Of a stretch of 64,000 nt of DNA, positions 13,861-25,062 are shown in pieces. Both the position numbers and the translations under genes were made by a program. The stretch is from Leidyana gryllorum EB-2025a. Its lineage: Eukaryota; Apicomplexa. The stretch spans positions 248,001 through 312,000 of the forward strand of contig JBLWGC010000043.1 of NCBI GenBank assembly GCA_048772705.1. Reading direction: 5' to 3'. The notes beneath the pieces were generated by a model, which saw only the letters and a program-made list of their open reading frames with translations, was not told the DNA's origin and made no database searches. Numbering within the stretch: the stretch's first letter is position 1; each line of letters begins with the position of its first letter.

Positions 13861-16800
13861 ATGGAATGGGGGCACGGAGAGAGTGTGGTGGCCTTGATAG
13901 TCTCCTGCTTGACGGAAATTGACAGCTCACGGCGAAACGCGAATCGCAGATCTGATTCTATTGTGTGGTTATTGAGAACACTGCGCGCTTTGGTTCAAGC
14001 AGTGAGTGTATGTGATCTCTCCAACTTTAAGATATGATCGTAGTCAACGGCGTCTGACATCGTTCTCTTCACCGCTAATTATGGGTCCAAACTGAAAGTC
14101 CCTGAACATGTCTACAGAGCCGACGGGGAGTCAGCGCTGCTATCCTGGCTATTCTACTCCGTACGAGCCCCATTCGTTTTCCGGCCTCCATCCGCCTCGA
14201 AATGGACTGTGGATGTGGAACGACACCTGGCTCTCCAAATACTGGGACGGCTCTGGAGTGCATCGTTCGTGGGCCCATTGACCGCAGTCGTTGACCACAT
14301 AAGCAATGCCTACGACGCCAAGAGCCTCTTATTCTTCGAATTTCAACATCTTATCTCTCCACTAAATGAGCTCCAGTTGGACGCAGAAAGTGCCCTCCGT
14401 TTGTACACTTACATAGCCGCCACTCGAAATTTGGTGGCATTGTACCTGCGACGGCTGAGTCAAAGCGCTCAAGAAGAACAGCGATCGTATGCTCTCTTCG
14501 TCAACCAGTTGCGGAACGATGTCGGTTATGGTTGCACTTTACCTCTGAGGAGCACACCGCAGTCGAGGTCTCAATCGGTGAAACGTGAAGACCCCTCAAA
14601 ATCTTCCTCTCCAAATCTGAGTGCTTTCATGATATACTATGTGCTCAAGTCACTCCACGAGATAGCTCGCATTTCCTCTCTCCCTGCTGCGATGACCGAC
14701 TCGGGGGAGGATATCTCTTCGTCGCCGTCAATGAGTTCCGGTGTCAGTGTGAAGAGGCTGGGAAACTTCCACGCTCACAAACGACATGGACAATTGGCTA
14801 TTTGGACCACATGTGTTCTACTGCTATCCAACTGTTCTGATACACTGCTCGACTCGTGCATCTTCCATGGTCTCGATTCGGGTGTTGCTCTCTCAGAGCA
14901 AGCCAAGTCGCTGAGGGTAAGTAGGAAAGAAGCTGGCTCAAGATCGCACGCACACACTTCAGATGCTGCTGGAGGAGTATGTTTATTCTTTCAACTTGAT
15001 CTCTCAAATTGCCCGATTGCACTATCAAACGAGCGCGTTGAAGTTCTGCTGCAGGATGGGGAATTCGTTGTACTGCTGGGTATGGCCATCGGTCTTATCA
15101 TCAAATGAGACGTTCAGTAGGTCAAACCAAAACTAGGGAATTCCCTCCGGCGGACGGTCGAGCTTGCCATCTTCCTGGATAACGGTGTGATGCACTCCAA
15201 GTTCCCTGGAGTCATCCGGTCACAGATCAACTCTCTGTGTGCCTTCATGTTCATGGACGAAGGCTACAGCCTGTGCAAACGAGTCAAAAGTCGCCCAACT
15301 TGGGACCCCGACGGCTCGATCTCGGATTGGCGACAGTCCACTGCTGTCTGGTTGGAGTTAGTCCGTTCACCGGTGTGGATCGGAAACGAGTTGGACGGAT
15401 TAGTCCCGGGCTTCCGCCGATTGACGCAAGCCATTCTCAGTTGCACCACCTATCTCAGCTTCCTGCGATTGACTCGTTTGACAATGACTACAATGAGCAC
15501 TTCTCTCGGGATGGGCGGGCTGCCTTCATCCACCACCCAAGCGTTCGAGACGCTTCGGCGTCGTCTTCAAAGTGTGAATGAAGTGGAACCTCGACACCTC
15601 GCGCTCGGGGACGCCTTGGGTTTGCAGTGCTGTTATGCTCTTGCGAAGGCCGGCGTGCCAGGCGCTCTGCGTGGTGAGCTTCGCGTCATTAACATCTCGT
15701 CATACCGTCCCCTACATAGAGGTTTCGTACCGGTCCCAACTGACTGCGACTCGTCAGAGTATTGCCTATGTAGCTCTGCGAGCCGTCCAACGGACAGCAC
15801 GATACGGCCTGCGCATAATTAGGGATGGACTCGGAAGTAGGGTTTGGGAAGCCAAGAGGAATGTGGAACCTGACATTAGCATCATTCGGGAACTCGACAC
15901 CAGATTCCCACAATTGCAGCACTTCATCACTCGGGATGCCGAGGAATGGCTGCTGGTCAATCCGCCCGATGCCAACTTGCCCGAAGATATAAGGCCACCA
16001 AGTTTGACCGACGTCGTTGAGTATTGTGCCCGGTTAGAGCTAGAGACAGCCATTGCCATGATAGAAGAAGGTGCTGGGTACTTTGCCAGCGTTTGGAAGG
16101 TAAGCACTCGGATTGATTGAACCCTTTGATCTCAACGCTGTCGGTTGCCCTCTCAGGTACCTCGTCCAAAGTCTGTTGGTGTCAAGTCCACGCGCCATCA
16201 ATTCTATCCAGTCAATACTGCAGGTTATTATTTCTTCCCTCTATGTGATTCTCAATGGGCACCGACCAGCTGTCAAAAACGAATGGTGAAGGAGAGAGAT
16301 GCGATTCAGAGAAGCACTGGCCGTATTTCAGAGTTGGGAGGATCGGAAAGCACACTGGTAAGCCGAGTTAATGAGTTGGAGTTGATCTCATCTTCATTAT
16401 ATTTTCTCAACCAGTCTCCGATACCCCCTCGCGAGATTGCATCTCCCCGGTTATTTGAATTAACCAACTCCGTCAAGTCAGCTGCCAACCATTACGTGTT
16501 ATGGAATGCAGTGACATGGCCGGGCTTGTCCAACATGTCTCACACGTTCGAGAAACTTCGAGTCTCGGACACGATCACGAATTCGGATGCGACCTACTTT
16601 GGCGTAGGACGAGATCCCAGCAAAGAGAGTTGCGAGATGGGAGATTGGTTAGACGGCCAGATGGACTCTTTAAGTATGAGAAGCACCACGACTGCCGAAA
16701 GTCGAGGAGAATCGCGGGACTTCTCACCGTCAGCCCCCAAAGATGAGGGATCAGCATCGGACATTGACAGCAGCTCGTCGGGCTCTTTAGGCCCCTGCGA

Positions 16801-19800
16801 CGAACCTTCCGCCGATTTGATGATGGAAAAGGGACGCCGCGAGGCTTGGGCACCGAGTGAATTGGAGTGCCTTGTCTCTGGCTGGAGTCTGAAGAAAAAG
16901 TTCATGTTCTGGAGCGCTTGGTGCTTCCGACAGAGTCGGCAGGCGCTGGCCTTGTGTCTCCGACGCGAGGAGCTGATGTGGGTGGGACGGTTCCACCCGA
17001 CGCTGAGTCTGTGCACGCCTGAAACTGGTCGCCTGTATCTCGAAGCTCGCTTGCAAACTACAGAGTCCCGTGCGACCTACGGGCCGCAGCTCAACGAGGC
17101 TATAGAGGAGCTGGTCCTCACCTCTGGTACAGTTGTCCGAAAGATAGACAGCGAAACAGGGGAGTCGAAATTCGAGCCGGTTCAACCGGCGACTGGGAAA
17201 TGGAATTGGCTGGAGATTCTGAAAATTGCAACAACAGTATGTGTCACGAGTCTTCCTGACGTGAGAGAGAATGCGGCGATTTATGCGTTCACTCTCGCAA
17301 TGCAGAGGTGAGACATACTTTGTGGGAGCATAGATCTTCAAATCCTCACTCAGGTATTATGGCGTTGATGGCGAGCGGATAGTTAGGAATGTTGCACGCC
17401 AGCGGAATGTCAACACCATTGATTTGGTGGGGAACGAGTATAATTATTGCTTGCCTGGCATAGCCGGAGTGGCCTTATTACACTCGTGCGTCGCCTATTC
17501 CGAAACTGTACGCCACCGGAGAGTGCCGTTCGACGATCTCATAGACGACATGATCCGTCGAATGCGGAATGGGTTGATAAAGGTCCTCAACGCCGTCAAA
17601 GAATCGCATCCTCTCGACTTGGCTCGTTTGCAGGGAGTCATATGCCTCCTGCATCACTGTATGGGGAAGGTGGAAGGAGACGCGTGAGCGACACACACTC
17701 TTTGCAAACACGATCTTATGCGACATATTCTCTTAGATCACAAGCTGTTGCTTCTCTGATGCTCCTAATTGCCGAAAGAGTTGAAGAGTTCGACCTCAAC
17801 ACCGTTACACGATTCACTTCCTGCTTGAGTCCCGGAGTGGCAAAAGGTCACTTTGAGGTTCTATGCAAGGTGAGTCTAGCTAAGCCGCATCCACTTGTAA
17901 CTCTTGGCCCCAGTTGCTCGAAACCAACCAACCTCTCCAAGCCTATGCCATCCTTACTGTTGTTGGCCAGCAGTACTTGTACCCGTCTCTCGAGATGGGA
18001 GGGTGGGGAGACGGCCGCCAAGTTTTGATCGATCGGTTATTCGAGGTGCTACTGCAACTGCGGAAGCGAATGTTGAACATGAGGTTGTCTTCTCAGTGGG
18101 ATCAGCGAAGCAAAGCGAATCCCAGTTTGGACTATCAGTTCGTATTGTTGTCTTCGATGTTGGACGCTCAGCTGCACACAGTTGCTTTGATGTCACACTC
18201 CCAGACGTTCGCAAAGGCCGTCATTGAGGGAGAGAACGGAACGGCGCGCTCGTTCCGTCAATTGTGGTCGAGCAGCGCTCTTATCCCATGGAGTTTGCGG
18301 CAGGCCTTACTGCTGAAGGTCGATATCTTCCCTGCTCATGAGGTCCAAGAAGTGCTCTCAGAGTGGCTGCTGAGCTTCCCCTGCCATGATTTACCCTATG
18401 ACGCTCCGCTATCCCTCCGTCTGGAGAACTTCACCTACTCCGTTCCTTTCTGCACAGACGGGATGGTTGTGGGCGCTCGCGACCGAGTCAAATATCAGAC
18501 TTCCATGGGAGCTCCCAGCTCCCGCATTCTCATGTTCAACCGACCCGCAGTAGTTGCCACACTCACCACCCGGCCAAAAGTATCGAGCAGCGCCAACAAG
18601 AGCGGCAGCACCTGGAGACGGGGTCACTGGCGGCCACGAGGGATGTCGATGAAGATCTCAGTGTCGCTCAGAATCCGTCGACGACGGCTCAACGGCGTGG
18701 CGCACCAGCTTTGGTCCATCAACGATATGCTCGATACCACACCAATGCACGCTTCATGGCATTGCTACATAGAGTGCGGCGACTACAGCGCCTGTGTTCC
18801 CATTATAATGCGTCCCCTCCCCGTATCACCTGATACCCTAACAGAGCTGTTCGAGGACACCGCTCCAAAGCTGTGAGTCGCTTTTCTCTGGTCGTACGTT
18901 GAAACATCGAGTCTTCGAAGCAGATACACTGCAGACCATTGGTTCTGGCCGTTTGTCGCACACCCGGAAGTGGACGTGACGGCGCCACACTCGTGTCCGA
19001 GACGGCGAATGATCACATTAAGTTATCTGTTGCCGTGGCTCTCCACTCGTAAGAACGTAGATCCCGCGCCCGAGAGAGGCTTGGACACCTGGGCGAGAGA
19101 TTTGCTTCCCACATACGGCGATGGGAACTCGATGTGGTTTAGTGCCACAGGAGTTTTTGTTGACCCATTGACACATCTGGGGACTTACCCACCTGACACT
19201 CCGATTCGATGTGCGCTGTCGCTACATTTGCACACGCAGTATCTTGCCTCGGGGTTTAATCCTTGCGCGAGCTCGCCCATAGTGTTTCTCAATCAGTTTG
19301 GGCAAATTTGCAGTCGCCCTGTGTGGCAAGTGGACACTTTGGGGGCCATCCGCCGACGTTGCCGAGAATCCCCCCACTTGGGTGCCAATTTTCGGATCTG
19401 CCACAACCCACGGTCGCGTAAGTGTCTCACTTAATGCATGGTTTGCTGAAGTAAACGACTTGACAGAGTATCAATGGGTTTGTGCCGAAGCTCGAGGCGC
19501 AGATTTTGCGAGATGCCAGTCGAAGCGCGCCTCCATGGAGTGGGACGCGGACTCGATAGATTATCACTTGATCGGTCTATCCTTTGTGTTTCGGATGTAC
19601 ATTCTGGCAGACGAGGACCAGACGCAATGGTTATCAGCGCATTTGAGCAAAATGGCACGCCGACTACAGAAACAGAATCGTGAATCCCCCGAGTCGCGGA
19701 GAATGGGAACGCAGGGACTCAAAGCACCGGTGCGTATGAAGTCGGCGGCTCGGGCCAAGTCGATGGCGGACTTATCTGTGCTGGAGACAATAGCAGAGGA

Positions 19801-21182
19801 GAGTGAACACAACGTTACCACCAACCCCCATTATATTAAATGCTTAGAAACACTCCATCGAGTCGGATTGAGAGGAAAGAGGCCAGTGAATGCGTGGGTG
19901 CCGCCAACTCGGTGCTTCAATCCTCGAGCGCAAGCTAGTGTGCTGGGTATCCTGAGTGCCACCGGCACAGGAAGAGACTTTTTGACCCGTGACTTGGCCT
20001 GTCTGAATACTTGTAAGGCTTCATTGCTGGCCCACCCAGGCGTCCGAAAACGTCTGTTGGGGCTAACCGTTGAGCTTGGGGGTCGATATGATCGACATGA
20101 GAACAAGCTTATGATTATGGGTCAGGTCTTTGGCCCTCTGCGCCACCCAGGCGGGGCTGGGGCAGAGATGGCCTTGGCTTATTTGGGAAATGTGCGATCC
20201 AGCGACTCATCGTCGACTAAAAGTACTTCCCGAGCTTCCATTGAGCTGAGGACGCCCATTTCGCCAGGAAGTTTGCCAGACTTACAGAATCCTCTTGTCG
20301 ACTTTCACAACAAACCACTTCTTACTCGAGAGTCTGCACACACCTGGGACAAATACAGGTGGGCTGGAGATGTTTTGCTGTGTCACAGAGATCTCTCCTT
20401 CCCGCGATAGAATCCTGCAGGATTATGCTGGGACATTGATAGATGTGTTTCGCGAGGCGTATATAAGGAGCGCATTGGCAATACGGAATCGGAGTATGTG
20501 GTTGAGACGTGTGAGAGACCGAAGGATGAAGTCAGCGGTTCGACAGTTCATGAGCGCTCTGGACCCAACCCAGCCACTGCCTCTGCGAGTACGGCGTGCA
20601 TTGGAAGAGGATCACCTGACGGATCTGTACGGTCGTCCTTCACTGATCAAAGCCCAAGAGGTTCAGAGACTCGAGTGTCCGGCAATGTCGTTCAGTGCTG
20701 AGCACCTTCAGATTGTCAAACTGGTAGCCGTCTCGTAGTGACGACTGGTGATGAACACTTTGTTTCACAGGTGTGCGAGGTCAGAAACGTGATATTGCGG
20801 AATCCGAAACGTCTGCTGGAGACCATCATGATGATCGCGTGAGTTTGACGGTAGACTAAGTATTATTATTGGACTGTCGTTTGTAGGTCACATCACCCAA
20901 ATCTATTCCTGTCAATTGAACTCTCATGGCGGTTGTGGAAAGTAATGGAAATATATGATTTCGATGGCGAGACTGCGTAAGCTGGCTGCTCTGTGTTGGG
21001 TGGAGACTGCAATCTGTTGTGTTTGATGCAGACGACATTTGATAAGATTGATGGATCCCGTTGACCGTGAAGAAGCGGTACGAAGCTCAGAGTTTGAGCA
21101 CAAAATCTTGTGGGATGCATTAGAGTGGGGGTGGCTGCTGTATACCAAACCATTGAGACATCAAGAAGGGGTCGCCTACTAG
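13861..21182 (+). CDS. WDxLExGW-family giant protein, copy 3
   Basis: Unknown function. The start MEWGHGESVV at 13861 aligns with the start of copy 2. A first intron follows the LLRTLRALVQA segment. Conserved blocks follow in order: LLSWLFYSVRAP; LQILGRLWSASF; a hydrophobic helix about 14785-14840; INSLCAFMFMDEG; DWRQSTAVWLELVR; GDALGLQCCYALAKAG; IEEGAGYFASVWK; an intron at 16100-16156; YPVNTAGYYFFPLCD; a Ser-rich linker; KFMFWSAWCFRQSR; LSPGVAKGHFE with QAYAIL and GGWG; LRLENF; FLNQFG; PPTRCFNP; LAHPGVRKRLLGLTVELGG; FSAEHLQIVKLV; and LWDALEWGW. It ends at TAG 21180-21182. Because all blocks are recognisable and long open exons persist, I treat it as a working gene. Product length should be a little over 2,000 residues; the exact exon set is not settled. 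Confidence 0.8.
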
Positions 21183-21779
21183 AACTAGTTGCCCAGAAAG
21201 GAGAGAGAGGGAGATACGCACAGACAGACAGACAGACAGTTCATTGACTAGACGCCCATATTGATCGATATACAAGGTGGAGAGAGAGAGAGATCGAGAT
21301 TGTCGTAGCCCCCTCCCTGATCTCTCAAATCATTCACTCATGCCTGTTTTCTCTCTGCGCTCTTTGCTCAATGGTCGATCACTCTCATCAATCAGTTCAC
21401 CATGCTCTCATTCCGTTAGATTCAGTTGCTGAGTCACAGCGAAATATAGTGTGTGAGTCGAGATGAGGCGATTTGTTGGGGTCTGAGCCCCACAACACCC
21501 CAGACTCGGTTGACCATGAGCCGCTTCGCGTTAGAAGACCAGAGCAGGTACTTAGACTTTGCCATTTTTTCATGGCACCCGTCTCGGCCGACATTTGCGC
21601 GTCCGTAGGGGGCGAGTGCTGACATGGTGGATTGCATTGTATACTTAATTGGTCAGCATTACCTCCAACATTGTAGTTGCTCCACTGGATACACTCGCGA
21701 CATCCTCATAATACCACAACTTTCCCTCTTCGGGTTTGGTTGAAAGCATCCCAAAAACTAGGTGACAGGCGCACTTGTT
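21183..21779. repeat. Gene-poor convergent spacer with GA and GACA microsatellites
   Basis: This is the longest stretch without a gene, about 600 bp between the converging 3' ends of copy 3 and the CRAL-TRIO gene. It holds a GA-rich run (about 21199-21214), a short (CAGA)n tract (21221-21238) and a second GA run (about 21279-21293). Short open frames on the minus strand (for example 21397-21594) match no family block and are not called. I see no tRNA, rRNA or other structured RNA here. Confidence 0.6.
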
Positions 21780-24700
21780 TCACTGGTCAGACAAAAATGG
21801 AGGAAAATATGCTTTAGGTTTATTGCTGGACCAACTCCAATACATACCCGCCTTGCTCACATCCGCCTTCTTCACTAGACTTGGATCCATCTGACCCAAA
21901 CCAATATAGCGCCTAACCAGACTACAGCATCCAAATTCGGCTTCAATCAGCACATCATGTCTTAGAATACTACCGTCTTGACCGTCCACGAAATCCTCGC
22001 CGCCAGGATGAACTCTGTGCAGCACTTGGGTCAGATCCAAAAGACTGCGACCCATTGAAGATCGAACTCGGCCAGATCTCCCGCCGATTACGAAAAGTCG
22101 ACACAACTGTCCCGGGTATTGGTTCCGGAGCCCCTGGAGGCTCTGCGAAATGTTCGCCGGCACAGCGGAGCACGTGGAATCCTTCATGTCCACTATCACA
22201 TTAAACTTGTCGTAACGCCCTTCAACAGTCAGATACCGCATACCCCAATAAAGTAAAGCTTCCAATCCGCCACAAAGCAGTCTGATGTCAAACTGAGTCA
22301 GACACTTCGCCCTCACGACCAGATTCGGGTTCGCTTGCCGATCGCGACCGTACCAATACATCACATTTGCCTGCCAAAGGGCCGTCGGGACTCTCTCCAC
22401 TGGTATGGGTTCCCATGTCAACGCATTCTGGGCCAAACATTCAGCCGCCTCTATGGCTCCGGCACTACTGCCGCCACCCGGAGGCAGACCCCACACGAGA
22501 CGTCTGAGCAACTTGATGTTGGATGGCGATCTCGTGTATAACATCATTGTAGAGGACTTGAGAGACTTGTCCATTGTTCTCGATCGCTCAAAGGTCATAC
22601 ATAACCGGGTAGCGACCTCGTCGACTTGGGCCTTCAGCGACGGGTTCAGGAGTGGGCCGGATCTCTTCTTTTTACTGCCGTACCCATATCCACCCTCTGA
22701 AATGTACGTGGAAGCGCTGAGGGGATCCAAAGGATTCACAGCCATCGGCATACTTCGTAGATAGGAAGCTGTGAGGATTGCACGCCCGTGCACCAGCACA
22801 CCGCCAATGTCGAGGAACGAAGAGGGAGTATCCTCCCAACCCCCCACAGGACGGAACTGAGTTCGTGGTGGGTAATAGTCTTCAGGTCGCGGCATCGTGC
22901 CTCCAAACTTGATCGGAATGCACTCCTTGTGCAACCATTGCTCAAAGAAGGCAGCGCATCCGTAAGTGGCCGCCTCCTCAGCTACCACCAAGACTTTTAC
23001 CGGTGTGGTGGAAGTCAATGCAGGTTCACTCGGCTCAGAACATGAGTGACCAGTGGTGTTCAAACGAGCCCAAGGACTACTTTCAGTCGCCCAGTTACGG
23101 CTGTGTTGGATGACTCGCATGCTGCCGATATATCCAGGGAGATGTCTGAAAGCGGACTTCTCCAGGGTGTCACACAACACTTTGACAGCCTCTTGGTAGC
23201 CTTCAGGGTATTCCCAGGTGTCGTCAATGAGCAACGCTAATTGCTCGACTTTGCCGTGAACCATGAGATGCTGAACGAAGAAGCACAGCCAAAAGCCGAC
23301 GACTAGACTGGTCAGTTTGGGCAAATCTTCAACTCCCCATTTCTGCCATTCGAATATCGCCTTGACATCCAGATGGAGCAGTGGTCTCCACTGCAAATCA
23401 TTTCCATCGAGAAAGATTGCACCGGATGCCAGAAATGGACGCAGAAGATCACCGTCAAATACAAATGGGCCTTCCTGGGCGAGCCACAGAGTGGCGTCCA
23501 GACATCTCATCACAGAGTTTTCAGGATCAAAGCGCTCCAATTGCATATATCGCAAGACTGGTCGTGGCGTAAAGAGATTAGTTGAATCACCAACATCCTG
23601 GAGGTTGAATAGAAAGTGGACCAGATATTCCTCCAAACTGCGTATCCATTCCTCTGAATTGTTCTCCGACCAAAAGGTCAGCAACGATTCAACGGATTCC
23701 GCATCTCGGGCTTGCTTAGACAAGCCTTTCAGCAAGCTGCCGTGCATTTGCACCAAGGACAGAACGTACGTCCGCAACTTTCTGAACTCTGCGAGCTCCA
23801 CATCACTCAGTGACGTGCGTTCTCCATAGAATATCGCTCTCTTGGGAGATCCAGAATAAAACATTTGATCGATCGGTAGCCAAGGGAACTTGGCGTACTC
23901 GGCGAACGGATAGTAAGGGTATCGGGGTGGTCCAGCTCTCTCGGGTGGGACCATTGACCTCCGTACCAGATGTGGCCATCCAAACGCATATCCATTGCTA
24001 AAACGTGGTTCATTGAATACTTCATCAAGGGATCGGGCTTTGGGTGCTGAGTAGAATTTCATAGGACAGCAAACCCTAATCTCATCTCGATGCGGCTGCT
24101 GCTTCGGTATGCCCGTCTCGGATCGGCCAGCTCCGTCCTGCGTACTAACGGGCCGATCCTCGAAAATGTAATCGAGCGCTGTATTGACTTTCTTCAGCCA
24201 TTTCGCTACGACACCGAACTTCTCCTGGCTCTCAGTGATTATTTGGCTCTTAAGATTCTCGACGGGACTCTCGAAAACCGAGTCTGAATCACCTTCTGAA
24301 GCCGGAGGAGCCTCAGTCGCCGGTGTTATTAGAGACTTATTCATAGGATTGGCTCTCTCATCTTCACATGCTTCTATCTCACTTGGTTGGCCAGGGGGGG
24401 ATGACCAGATATTCTGGCTCTGCTCAGCCGGCAGCGTCGGCTTGAGCAGCGTCCGTCCGTCTCCGACCGTGAACGCTCCTTCCGGGGCCGAGCGGTGTAA
24501 AGCCAAGTTTCCGCTGGAATGAGTGAGCAACGGAGCACTCTGGTGGAGGTCGGCCGACTCGGTTAGGGAGCTTTTAATGCCCGCTGAACCTGTGTTGTCG
24601 AGAGGCATATTTGTCTCGAGTACACTATCAGTCAGCAGCTCGACATTGACACTTGGGGGCCGGCTGGGTTGGTTCACCGGAGCAATCTGCTCAGTGTCCA

Positions 24701-25040
24701 CCCTGCGGTTCTCAGCCTTGTCGTTTTCGGTACCCCCATTCGGGGACGAATCGTCCTGTGTGGCTGTCCACTTCTTCTTCTTGTTGACCCGTTGGGTTTT
24801 GCGAGTGGGGTCGATGAGGACTTCAACGCCCCCACTGTTTCTTGTGATGAGGCCACCCTGTGTGGAGGTCTCTCTTTTGAGAGTTTGACGAGACGCAGAG
24901 ACTCACCGGGACAGCGTTTAAGAGGTCATCGCGGAAGACTAAATCAGAGTCGGCAGACTGTGCGAAAAGTTGTGTGGGGGATCGATTGTGCCGAAGGAAC
25001 CTACCGGATCTTGCCAGCCAAAAGTGGGAGTATCTGGCAT
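21780..25040 (-). CDS. Tandem CRAL-TRIO (Sec14-like) domain protein
   Basis: Probable lipid-binding or lipid-transfer protein of the Sec14 type. I model three exons. The ATG at 25040 is followed by MPDTPTFGWQDP, then an intron at 24958-25004, a short second exon, an intron at 24858-24906 and one long exon to TGA at 21780. The spliced length is 3165 nt, a multiple of three, giving 1054 residues. The N-terminal third is charged and low-complexity. The first Sec14-like unit starts near VLRYMQLERFDPE (a CRAL-TRIO N-like helix) and continues through GKVEQLALLIDDTWEYPEG. The second contains YWYGRDRQANPN, KFNVIVDMKD and LRNQYPGQLCRLFVIGG, resembling the DxxGRP, D-strand and YPE-L-yvi elements of the fold. 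Both are divergent, the first more so. The start lies 22 bp after the stop of the upstream 5-phosphatase on the same strand. Confidence 0.68.
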
Positions 25041-25062
25041 TTTTTAGTGTCTTATCTATGTG

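Noticed and set aside
1-21182. Reading copies 1-3 as one polyprotein or single giant gene
   Set aside because: Clear stop codons end each copy directly after the terminal motif, and each next copy starts with an ATG aligned to the same N-terminal block. The only GT...AG pairs spanning the junctions would be introns under 20 nt.
21183-21779. Possible non-coding RNA gene or CRISPR-like repeats in the long spacer
   Set aside because: Only simple GA and GACA microsatellites are seen. There are no spaced identical repeats and no cloverleaf or other evident structure.
22405-22764. 119-codon plus-strand frame opposite the CRAL-TRIO gene
   Set aside because: Antisense to a long, convincing coding exon; no family features of its own.
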